Below are positions 1-9,200 of a DNA stretch of 64,000 bases, piece after piece (the first letter of the stretch is position 1; each line of letters begins with the position of its first letter). The notes beneath the pieces were generated by a model. The model was given only the letters and a program-made list of their open reading frames with translations. It ran no database searches and was not told the origin of the DNA. Made by a program: the position numbers and the translations under genes. The DNA is from Siderastrea siderea. Lineage: Eukaryota > Cnidaria > Anthozoa > Scleractinia > Rhizangiidae. The stretch lies in contig OZ034971.1 in the NCBI GenBank assembly GCA_964030785.1, positions 12,547,579 through 12,611,578 of the forward strand, given 5' to 3'.

Positions 1-91
1 TGGAGAACAAAACTTGTTTGTACCAAAAGCCCTCAATTTCGCTTCCTTTGAAAATTGGAGCCAGTTCTGAGTTCTTGTAAATATCGTCTAC
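1..91 (-). CDS. Exon 6 (partial): second part of the SEA domain, runs off the window
   Basis: The acceptor is TTTCTTTCTGTTACAG at 92; the exon enters in phase 0. It reads V-D-D-I-Y-K-N-S-E-L-A-P-I-F-K-G-S-E-I-E-G-F, which continues the SEA helix ('l...y.nS.l...y.gseV..f'). The frame is open to base 1 (about 30 codons). The GS-VVV type self-cleavage motif is not recognisable in what is visible (after EGF comes WYKQVLFS). A possible donor (TTTTG|GTACAAAC) would end the exon a few codons earlier, so the left boundary is uncertain. Any transmembrane helix and cytoplasmic tail would be outside the window. Confidence 0.75.
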
Positions 92-805
92 CTGTAACAG
101 AAAGAAATTGTGCTGTTTTATTTACGTGTTCTTTTAAAGACTGGATAAAATATTAAAATATGGCAAAAATTGGAATGCCTTGCAAGTGAGCATAAAGCCA
201 CGTCAAAACGTAACTGGCCTCCCCGAAAGCCATCAGACTGCTAGCAGACTCACTCTAGAAATTTAAACTAGGTTTACCAAGATAACAAGCACTACTGAAT
301 CGATTCCAAGAGTTACGTTTACGAATCAAACGACTTATCAACAGTTTCTACAGTTTTGACTAACAAATGCACCAACGGGAAAAAAGTAACAATAGACTTA
401 ACACTGTTTTCAATCCTCCCAGCAGATAATATCACGGCCTTGTTGACCGATTAGAAACATAACTATGATAAACTTACGATACAAGACTCACGAGACTCTG
501 AAGAAGACATCTGCTCCGAAGGGTAACATTGGTGATGGAACAGATGCGAAGTTGGGAAGGGGGATAGGGAGCTGAACCGCAGAAGTCAACATATCTAGGG
601 GGCTTATAGGCGTGACCAACGTCATATGAAGCAACACTTGTTCTGACTGATAGTGGACTCTATTAAAAGTTGAGGTGCTTTGGCCCCTGTAGACCTTCCC
701 TTTCGTCTGTGTCTTCCGCCAATGGATCATGATACAGGACATACTATAGACTTAACCATTCATAACATCACTATGATCGCGGGAACACATAAGCTGACTT
801 CTTAC
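92..805 (-). other. Intron 5 of the giant gene
   Basis: It lies between the two SEA exons (phase 0). Both borders fit the consensus. I see no domain-like ORF or repeat of note inside. Confidence 0.7.
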
Positions 806-918
806 CACAGAGAGGACTTCATTTGCCAACTGTTGGTACTGAGGGGACGTCTCATCTGCTAGTGCTGGCGTGTAACAAATATCTGTTATTCTCACTTCGC
901 CATGAAAGGCATCAGCAG
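806..918 (-). CDS. Exon 5: first half of a SEA domain
   Basis: A 113-nt exon with a strong acceptor (TTTTCTCTCTGTGCAG) and donor (TCTGTG|GTAAGAAG); it enters in phase 1 and leaves in phase 0. The peptide includes F-H-G-E-V-R-I-T-D, then YTPALADETSPQYQQLANEV, which matches the start of SEA domains (beta strand, 'tp.L.d..S..Y..l', first helix). SEA domains sit close to the membrane in mucins and other glycoproteins, and many self-cleave. A single Cys (D-I-C-Y) in the first strand is unusual. The preceding split codon would be CCT (Pro). Confidence 0.85.
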
Positions 919-959
919 CTGCACAGAGAGAAAAATTAAAGTCAACCGCTTTTTGAAGC

Positions 960-1036
960 AGGTTAGCTATAGACCAACGCAATACCCGACGGCAGTTGAA
1001 ACCATGACCTTCTAGACACGGGTTGGATGCTCTAAC
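960..1036 (-). repeat. tRNA-like SINE remnant
   Basis: The minus strand reads TTAGAGCATCCAACCCGTGT and then a degenerate B-box-like GGTTTCAACTGCC at the expected distance. The 5' end is lost in the adjacent TAA microsatellite. Probably a decayed tRNA-derived SINE. Confidence 0.3.
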
Positions 1037-1039
1037 CCC

Positions 1040-1060
1040 TAATAATAATAATAATAATAG

Positions 1061-1124
<64 letters not shown>
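1040..1124. repeat. (TAA)n microsatellite
   Basis: About 28 trinucleotide copies with one interruption (AGTATAA). Read on the minus strand it makes a false poly-isoleucine ORF. Confidence 0.95.
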
Positions 1125-1127
<3 letters not shown>

Positions 1128-1425
1128 GTTTTATTCACATTATATCCACTAGGTGGTTCTTCACCTTGAAACCTAAAATTACAATAAAAATCTATTAACA
1201 ATAACACTATGAGACTAATTAAAATGGGATTAAAAAGACGTAAACGTGCAAAGAACATCACAAGCTCAAAAAAAAGTCCCAGTTAATGAAAATATAAACA
1301 AGCACATAAGTAAGAAAAAATAAGAAATATATTTCTCAAACTCATTAACAATTCATTTCTTTAACTACCAATCACCGGATGTATACCACATCACGTGCAT
1401 GGGTTTCGATACCCAGTGAAAAACG

Positions 1426-1455
1426 GTATACCACTCTCCAGTAAGAGTGGTATAT
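1426..1455. repeat. Hairpin (12-bp stem, 6-nt loop)
   Basis: GTATACCACTCT is followed by CCAGTA and AGAGTGGTATAT, a stem with one terminal wobble. Neighbouring GTATACCAC and TATACCAC copies suggest a fragment of a small inverted-repeat element. Confidence 0.6.
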
Positions 1456-1917
1456 ACCACTTACCTATGCACATTTCACCATTTCCATAAAATTAGTAAA
1501 TCTCTATTAGTCAGTTCCTCAAGTCTTCGCACTCGGTGAAGGCAATCTTTGAATTCATGCGCTTCCCGGCTTGATAACGGTAAATTTTATTACTCGCTCC
1601 ACTTGCCGCTTCCTGACTTACCTTCCTGAAGTTTACGTTTAGGCATGCACAGGGCCAGTAAGGATTTTTTGTCTCTACAACTTTTAGGCAGTCGAAACAG
1701 GATGATTCGGAATGCAGTTCTGACGCACGATTGAAAAGGACGCCATTGCAAATATTAGCATTGCCATAAATGGTTTGCGAAAAAACGTGGCAATTTTGCT
1801 GGCATTGCAAGCAACCAGCTACGTGCTAATCACAAGCTTTTGCTCACAAATGAAACAAATTTTGCTTGTCTGTAAAGTGTTGATTATCTATTGTTTATTA
1901 TGCGCGACTGAGAATTC

Positions 1918-2045
1918 ATATCAACAACTCGGGCTTCGTGTTTCATCAGGGTATCCAAACACCTCGAAACAATAAAAGCAATCGGCCTGTGGCCTCGTGC
2001 TTTAATTGGATACCCAGATGAAACACTCACCCTCGCTGTTGATAT
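1918..2045. mobile_element. 128-bp palindromic MITE-like element
   Basis: The left arm starts ATATCAACAACTCGGG and includes GTGTTTCATCAGGGTATCC. The right arm, reverse-complemented, starts ATATCAACAGCGAGGG and includes GTGTTTCATCTGGGTATCC. The inner part also folds (AAAGCAATCGGCC with GGCCTCGTGCTTT). I associate this sequence type with interspersed coral repeats, but that is recall, not a search. Confidence 0.65.
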
Positions 2046-2479
2046 ATTACGTATAAAAATAAAAGAAATCACAAATCTATTCTAGTTTCAGACTCGGCTT
2101 TAGACTCGTGACAAGCTAAGTCATTCTGGGTGTTCATAGGTGATATACGTCCTGCCTACAAGACATCACTGTATTAGTGTATTATTGTACCAATTCCCAC
2201 ACTACTCAAAATTGTTTAATCAGCCATTTGTTTATTCGTTCACTGTTTTCGGTATTTAGTAACACCCTCACTCAGTGCCTCGGTGACTTGCTAATATTAC
2301 CTCACTAAACACTCATTCTTGTTATTCTTGAGGTCATTTTTTGTTCTTCCTCAAGAATCCTCGTTACAGAGGAAAGTGTGATTTCAGCTACTGCAGCAAT
2401 CTAAACATATGTGGAAATCCCTCTGAACGGAATCGTTTACCCAAAATCGGATAGATAATTTAGCAAATAACCACTTATT

Positions 2480-2640
2480 AATTAATGGAAGAAAACCATA
2501 GAAACTTTTAAGAACCTCTGAGCAAGGATGTGAGCCAACCGCAATCTTAACTGGTTTATGGCACCGAGTCCGGAATTCGAATCCAGACCACTTTGGTGGG
2601 AGGCGAGAGTTCCAACCACTTACCAACCTTGCTGAACTAA
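2480..2640 (-). repeat. tRNA-derived SINE copy
   Basis: The minus strand has an A-box-like GGTAAGTGGTTGGAACTC, then CTCGCCTCCCACCAA, a B-box-like GGATTCGAATTCC and CGGACTCGGTGCCATAAA. This is the order of a tRNA head followed by a tRNA-unrelated tail. It ends just outside the EGF 2 donor. Tail boundary uncertain. Confidence 0.5.
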
Positions 2641-2678
2641 GTGAAATATCATGCGCATGTAAAAATAGTAATACTTAC

Positions 2679-2795
2679 GTAAACAAATGTGTACTTGCCA
2701 AAACTCGCCGGGCCTGCAGCGACACTCGTAAGAACCAACTAAGTCCAAGCAAACTTGATTTGCTTGACATGGCGACAAGTCACATTCATTGATTT
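2679..2795 (-). CDS. Exon 4: EGF-like domain 2 (calcium-binding EGF)
   Basis: A 117-nt exon, the same length as the previous EGF exon and with identical cysteine spacing (4-5-8-1-10). The acceptor is GACTTTCCTTTCAG and the donor TTAC|GTAAGTATT, phase 1-1. It begins E-I-N-E-C, the classical calcium-binding start, and contains C-L-D-L-V-G-S-Y-E-C, a perfect beta-hydroxylation motif. Two equal-length phase-1 cassettes imply exon duplication or shuffling. It sits between the first EGF and the SEA domain, as in epithelial membrane mucins. Confidence 0.9.
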
Positions 2796-3880
2796 CTGAA
2801 AGGAAAGTCGCGTTTTCCTTCTTAGCCAAGTTTGAATAATTTTGTCCCTTTATTCACTTTTATCTCTGAGTAACATATCGTACATTGAATGACGAGTATA
2901 AAAATGAAATCATTACATTTTTGTCCCGTAGCGAGGGACACAGAGAGAAGGAGCTTATACAATTTTTCAGATTTCATCTTCGGTGTATCTAGGAAATGCC
3001 TTCTTTGACAGAAATTCCGCCTAAAACAAAACAAAAGCAAAATCGGTCCGCATGCAGACATGGAATGAGCTTGCACTTTCACGGCCTAAAATAACATCTG
3101 ATAATGTCAGGTACAAAATAGTGTGGTTGCTGAAAGGAGATGGCCGTTAAAAAGTAAGAAAATACGAGTGTTTTCGTACTTTTCGCAGCCATTACTGTCA
3201 GAACGTTTCAACACGTTACAAGCGTGATGCGGTGGCGTGACGTACGCGCTTCCACCAAAAATACCGAAAAGACAAAATAATTTTGACAAGAATCTCGCGA
3301 AACCCAACAACGACTCAACAACTTGAATGTCTCGCTAACTCGAATCCAAAGCAGTTTGCCCTACTTCTCTCAATTTAACCTTCGATAACTCGATATCTTG
3401 TACAATTTTTCGACTGTTTCTCCTAACGGTTCAAGGTATCAGGATCCTACTATGAAGTGAAATTATTGTAGCTTGTTATCGAATGTTGTCAGGTAAAGAA
3501 ACACAAGAATTATAGTCATTTATACTCGCAGCTCGAAGAGTTTACAAGATTATATTGTAGTTTAAAGAAACGTTCAGTTTTGTTCGAAATCCTCGATGTA
3601 AGGCAGGAGATCAAATAATGTCTTCATTTAAATTTTTGCTGTTAAACACAGGATTAGCCAACAAATAAATTCTCTCCAAACCGATGAAACCTCTTTTCGT
3701 AATACTGTCACGCTGGAACAAAATTATCTGCTTCAGTGAGGATTGTACTTAGCTAACAAAAACAAGTCATTCTTTGTGTAACAGAGGAATCGCAAAATTA
3801 ACTCTGAAGCGTAAATTTAACCGCTGGCGAGAAACCACTAAAGTTCGAAATGGTCCACAAGAAGTAAAGAAAAAATCTTT

Positions 3881-3953
3881 GACCTCGGTGGGATTCGAAC
3901 CCACAATCCCCGGATTTTGATCACCGATGCTCTACCTACTGAGTTGCGAGGCC
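3881..3953 (-). tRNA. tRNA-like sequence, probably a tRNA pseudogene or SINE head
   Basis: The minus strand gives a 7-bp acceptor stem (GGCCTCG with CGAGGTC, one wobble), a D arm (ACTC/GAGC, one mismatch), a perfect T arm (GTGGG-TTCGAAT-CCCAC) with a consensus B box, and a T6 tract 5 nt downstream that would serve as a Pol III terminator. The anticodon arm is poor: only C-G-G pairs cleanly and the loop appears to have 8 nt, so the anticodon cannot be fixed (CAA if T is position 33). That argues against a working tRNA. Confidence 0.45.
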
Positions 3954-4052
3954 AGACGTAAGCAAGTCGAGGGTAAGCAGATGGTTATTCACGGTGATGA
4001 AGAATACAAGGGTACATGAAATGAATATGAACATATCTGCTGCGTAGCACGT

Positions 4053-4078
4053 TTTCATTTCATTTCATTTCATTTCAT
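4053..4078. repeat. (ATTTC)n simple repeat
   Basis: Five consecutive CATTT/ATTTC pentamers. Confidence 0.9.
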
Positions 4079-4451
4079 GCCTTTTGTATCTTGTACCCCT
4101 TCACTTCTTGCGTGGCTCTTCACGTTATGGAGCAAAATGTAAACGGGCGATGACCTAGAACTGAGCCGTGCTAACGAGCACGTTCATCTCAAAAATGAAT
4201 AGATATCATTTTTGACTTAAGGCAATGGTCGATATCTTACAATTCAAGATTAGAAAAATTACTCTGTGATATCTGAATAATAAGTCAGTTTGTTCAGACG
4301 AAAATAAAAGTTCAGAAAGGGGATGTTACAGCTATAAGGCAATACTTTTCAGAAACACGATACATGTCAAATGCGCAAAAGAAACAATTGAAAAAAGGGA
4401 TAACTCTTTGGACTTCTGATTGAACTTAATACTGTAAAATTACTGCTGCAC

Positions 4452-4568
4452 CTTGGCAAAACTTCCCATCGCCAGTAAACCCGTTTTTGCAGGCACAAAG
4501 GTACGATCCTGGTGTGTTTTGACAGACAGCGTTCTCGTCGCAAGGGTAAAGCAGACATTGATTAACAA
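4452..4568 (-). CDS. Exon 3: EGF-like domain 1 (calcium-binding type)
   Basis: A 117-nt exon flanked by TTTTTTCATTTCAG and AAG|GTGCAG, phase 1 at both ends. The 38 full codons hold six cysteines with spacing C-x4-C-x5-C-x8-C-x-C-x10-C. The segment [10 protein letters not shown] fits the Asp/Asn hydroxylation consensus C-x-[DN]-x4-[YF]-x-C of calcium-binding EGF modules; VNQC precedes the first Cys. Such modules give rigid, Ca-dependent stalks in extracellular proteins. The donor is weak (GTGCAG). Reading through it adds only a few residues before a stop (GAAVILQY then TAA), so an intron-retained, secreted short form is conceivable. Confidence 0.85.
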
Positions 4569-6208
4569 CTGAAATGAAAAAAAAAAGACAACATAAACAT
4601 TACATTATGTTACACAGGTAACCTGATTTCCTCTCCACATTGCACAAATATATTGTAACCACTTCATATGGAAAGCCTACGTTAAATAGCGAAAATTCTT
4701 CATATTTCTTCCGGTAGTTTGCATATTATCTTCGGGATGAATATATTGTAAGACAATTATCGCACTCAGTCTCGTGGTCTACAAACTCAAAACAGCGACG
4801 GGCCATTTCCTTCTATCAGCAGCATTCTCCTTTTTCACGAGTAAATGCATTAAATGATTTTTCGTTCACTCGCTTAGCTTCACTTCACAGCGTCAATTTT
4901 TTTCTACTGCAAAATTTCTGCAGCAATCCTTTTATTCTTTTTTTTTTCAAAGCATGCTTAACGACCCCCTCCCAATAAAAGGTAAAGTGGTCCATCCCAT
5001 ACATCTCATATCACCGCATTTGGTGAAATGATTGAAAACTATCATTAAACAGGCCTTCATAGAGTGAGCAACAAAACGAATGCAGATATGACAACGTATT
5101 GCGAGCGCTAGGAAAAAAGACAACGAAAAAGACAATTTGTTCAGCAAACAGTTGTGAATGTCCCAATTTTTTGGCTACCACAAGCTTCGCTAAAATAAAA
5201 CCTGGTTAGTGGAAATACCCACCTTTAACACAATAATTTTCTAGTGAATAAACTCTTAATATCAAAATACTAGAAACGTTGCAGAACATATCGAGATCGA
5301 AGTAACGATGATACATTTTAAACATGAAAACATATGTAATGTCGCTCTGTCAAAAATCATAACTTTTGTCACACCTTTCCAGTATAGTTAGGGTATCAAC
5401 AGGTGTACAATGCGACATCACAACTACCATCTTACAGTTATTAAGGACGTTCGCGCTAACTGTTTCTGCGCATCCTTACTGAGCGCGCAATTGACGTCGC
5501 GATGTCATGCCACGTCATGCACTGAGCGCGCCCGCTGCTGTAGAAATGGAAAGATACTTAGCGCTACTGGGCATTTTAATGTCTAGGCACGGCTTTAACT
5601 CTCTTAAACGTTCGGTGACTCCAGGTTTTCTTTTAATTTATGCCTTTCTTTGTCAATTATCTACGTTTTATGAATAATTGAAGAAAATCTGTGTTGTGCA
5701 AGTTCGGTTTTTTTCCAACTTTTCTGCCCTCGCATCATAGAATTCAGCTACTATTTTGCCTCCACGGTGTTCACAAAAGCCCATCGTAGAGGTTGAGTTT
5801 AACTGAAAGGATGACACCGGTTCAAATTATTTATTTGACAGACCCACTTGAATAAAAATTAACTAAGAAAGTGGGTCTACAGCGCATCATTTTTAATATT
5901 TTTCAACTAACAACCACGAAGGCCACGTCCAGTTACGAGGACCGCTTTGTCAAAATTGGGGTAGTTTTCCCTGCGCTTTATTTCGAAAACGAAGTCGGTG
6001 ACCAACCAATGTTTTTGCATTTCTGACAAAGGAAACACATTATCTGACTGACACAAGAATATGAAAAAAAGCTGTGTTGTAGCCGTTTTTCGCGCGAACG
6101 TCCTTATCAAAAATGTTCTAAGACATGTTTCATCAACTTCAACAGCATTCAAAACCTAACTACAGCAAAAAGACCAGCTAGATTTGTCAAACAAAAATTC
6201 AGACTTAC
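4569..6208 (-). other. Intron 2 of the giant gene
   Basis: Separates the giant exon from EGF 1. More than a third of it is a terminal-inverted-repeat element (5,444-6,104) lying about 100 bp from the giant exon donor. Confidence 0.7.
5444..6104. mobile_element. 661-bp non-autonomous DNA transposon (MITE-like), TA-flanked
   Basis: The left end is TA|AGGACGTTCGCGC and the right end GCGCGAACGTCCT|TA, a perfect 13-bp terminal inverted repeat flanked by TA. The interior has GCGC-rich stretches and a further hairpin (GACCCACTT with AAGTGGGTC, 5,841-5,878) but no transposase. TA flanks fit Tc1/mariner-type insertion; TTAA/TTAT on the two sides leaves a TTAA target possible. Confidence 0.65.
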
Positions 6209-9200
6209 GAATAGAAGAAGAAGCACTAACGCCTTTCTCAGACGTTGAAGGCAAGATAATCCCAGTCGAAACGATAGATAAGCTTCCGTGAATTGAAGTA
6301 GAAACCAAAGTGGCCGGCAAAAGCTTCATTGTCCCCAACCTTTGCAATGACATCGAAGTATCAAGCACAATGACGGACTGACCTGCACTTATCCCTGATG
6401 TACCTCCAATTAAAACAGAGGAAATACGGCTAAAAGACACAATAGCACTTGAACGGAGCCAACCTACGGGGGTCGGTGAGAAAACCACATATGTACTCTG
6501 ATATATTGTTACGCTCAAGCTCGCTAGAACAGAAGACATCCTACTCTTCGATAGGGAACTTGAAAAAAGCACTGATCGCGACACCACTGCTGAGGACGAC
6601 ACCAGCCCAGAAGACACTAAAGGCGATACGGATGTACTTTGATCTATTGCCACACTCGAGCTTACTGCCACAGATGACGACGAACTACTGTAAACTAGAC
6701 CGCTTGAAACAGACACGGATCGCGACACCGCTGCTGAGGATGACACCAGCCCAGAAGACTCTAAAGACGATAAGGATGTACTTTGATATATTGCCCGATT
6801 CGAGCTCACTGCCACAGATGACGACGAACTTCTACTCGCTACGCTGCTTGAAACAAAAACTGATGGTGACACCACTGCTGAGGACGACACCAGACCAGAA
6901 GAAACTGAAGGCAATACGAATGTACTTTGATCTGTTGCCAGACTCCAGATCACTTCCACAGATGGCGACGAATTACTGCTCGCTAGGCTGCTCGAAACAG
7001 ACACTGATGGAGACACCACTAATGAAGACGACACCAGCCCAGAAGACACTGAAGGCGATACGGATGTACTTTGATCTATGGCCCAGCTCGAGGTCACTGC
7101 CACAGATGACAACGAACAACTGCTCGCTAGGCTGTTTGAAACAGAAACTGATTGCAACACCACTGCTGAGGATGACACCAGCCCAGAAGACACTGAAGGC
7201 GTTACAGATGAACTTTTATCTATTGCCCGACTCGAGCTCACTGCCGCAGATGATGACAAACTACTGCTCGCAAGGCTGCTTGAAAAAGACACTGATTGCA
7301 TCACCACTGAGGAGGATAACACCAGCCCAGAAGACACTAAAGGCGATACCAATGTACTTTGATCTATTGCCCGTCTCGAGCTCACTCCCACAGATGACGA
7401 CGAACTACTGCTGGCTAGGCTGCTTGAAACAGACACTGATGACGACCCCACTGATGAATGTGACACCAGCCCAGAAGACACTGAAGGGGATACGGATGTA
7501 CTTTGGTCTTTTGCCCGACTCAAGCTCACTGCCACATATAACGACGAAATACGGGTTGTTACGCTGATTGAAACAGACACTGATGGCAATACTACTGATG
7601 ACGATGACACCAGCCCAGGAGACATTGAAGGCGATATGGATGTAGTTTGATCTATTGCCCCACTCGAGCTCACTCCCACAGCTGAAGATGAACTACTGCT
7701 CGCTGGACTGCTTGAAACAGACACTGATGGCGACACCACTCCTGAGGATGACACTAGCCCAGAAGAGACTGAAGGCGATACGGATGTACTTTGATCTATC
7801 GCCCGACTCGAGCTCACTGCGACAGATGACAACGAACTACTGCTGGCTAGACTGCTTGAAACGGACCCTAATGGCGACACCACTCTTGACGATGTTACCA
7901 GCCCAGAAGACACTGAAGACGGTGCGGATGTACTTTGATCTATTGGCACACTTGAGCTCACTGCAACAGATGGCGACGAACTACTACTCGCTGGGCTGCT
8001 CGAAACCGACACTGATGGCGACATCACTGCTAAGGATGACACCAGCCCAGAAGACAATGAAGGTGATACGGATGTACTTTGATCTATTGACCCACTCGAG
8101 CTCACTGCCACAGATGACCAAGAACTCCTGCTCGCTAGGCTGCTTGAAACAGACACTGATGGCAACACCACTCCTGAGGATGACACCAGCCTAGAAGACA
8201 CTGAAGGTGATACGGATGTACTTAGATCTATTGTCCCTTTCAAGGTCACTGCCACAGATGACGACGAACTACTGCTTGCTAGGCTGCTTGAAACAGACAC
8301 TGATGGCGACACCACCGCTGAAGATGACACCAGCCCAGTAAATAGTGAAGTTGATACGGATGTACTTTTATCTATTGCCTGACTGGAGCTAACTTCCACT
8401 GATGACGACGAACTACTGCTTGCTAGGCTGTTTGAAACAGACACTGATGGCGACACCACTGATGAATGTGACACCAGCCCAGAAGACACTGAAGGGGATA
8501 CGGATCTACTTTGGTCTTTTGCCCGACTCAAGCTCACTGCCACATATAACGACGAAATACAAGTTGTTACGCTGATTGAAAAAGACACTGATGGCAATAC
8601 TACTGATGAAGATGACACCAGCCCAGGAGACATTGAAGGCGATACGGATGTAGTTTGATCTATTCCCACACTCGAGCTCACTCCCACAGATGAAGATGAA
8701 CTACTGCTCGCTGGACTGCTTGAAACAGACACTGATGGCGACACCACTCCTGAGGATGACATTAGCCCAGAAGAGACTGAAGGCGATACGGATGTACTTT
8801 GATCTATCGCCCGACTCGAGCTCACTGCGACAGATGACAACGAACTACTGCCTGCTAGGATGCTTGAAACGGACCCTAATGGCGACACCACTCTTGACGA
8901 TGTTACCAGCCCAGAAGACACTGAAGACAGTGCAGATGTACTTTGATCTATTGGCACACTTGAGCTCACTGCAACAGATGGCGACGAACTACTACTCGCT
9001 GGGCTGCTCGAAACCGACACTAATGGCGACATCACTGCTAAGGATGACACCAGCACAGAAGACAATGAAGGTGATACGGATGTACTTTGATCTATTGACC
9101 CACTCGAGCTCACTGCCACAGATGACCAAGAACTCCTGCTCGCTAGGCTGCTTGAAACAGACACTGATGGCAACACCACTCCTGAGGATGACACCAGCCT

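Larger units (their letters stand above)
919..2678 (-). other. Intron 4 of the giant gene (repeat-rich)
   Basis: Separates EGF 2 from the SEA domain. It holds a (TAA)n microsatellite, a tRNA-like SINE remnant, a perfect hairpin, a 128-bp palindromic element and a tRNA-derived SINE, each listed separately. No additional EGF-type exon was found. Confidence 0.7.
2796..4451 (-). other. Intron 3 of the giant gene
   Basis: Separates the two EGF exons. It holds a tRNA-like sequence with a Pol III-type terminator and an ATTTC simple repeat. No further domain exon is visible. Confidence 0.7.

Noticed and set aside
752..1261. A minus-strand ORF with a poly-isoleucine run
   Set aside because: The isoleucines come from the (TAA)n microsatellite in an intron; only the part from 918 to 806 is a real (SEA) exon.
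1511..1810. Minus-strand Cys-containing ORF between EGF 2 and SEA, considered as an extra exon
   Set aside because: It starts at TTG, has no good acceptor or donor in phase 1, and its cysteine pattern fits no known module.
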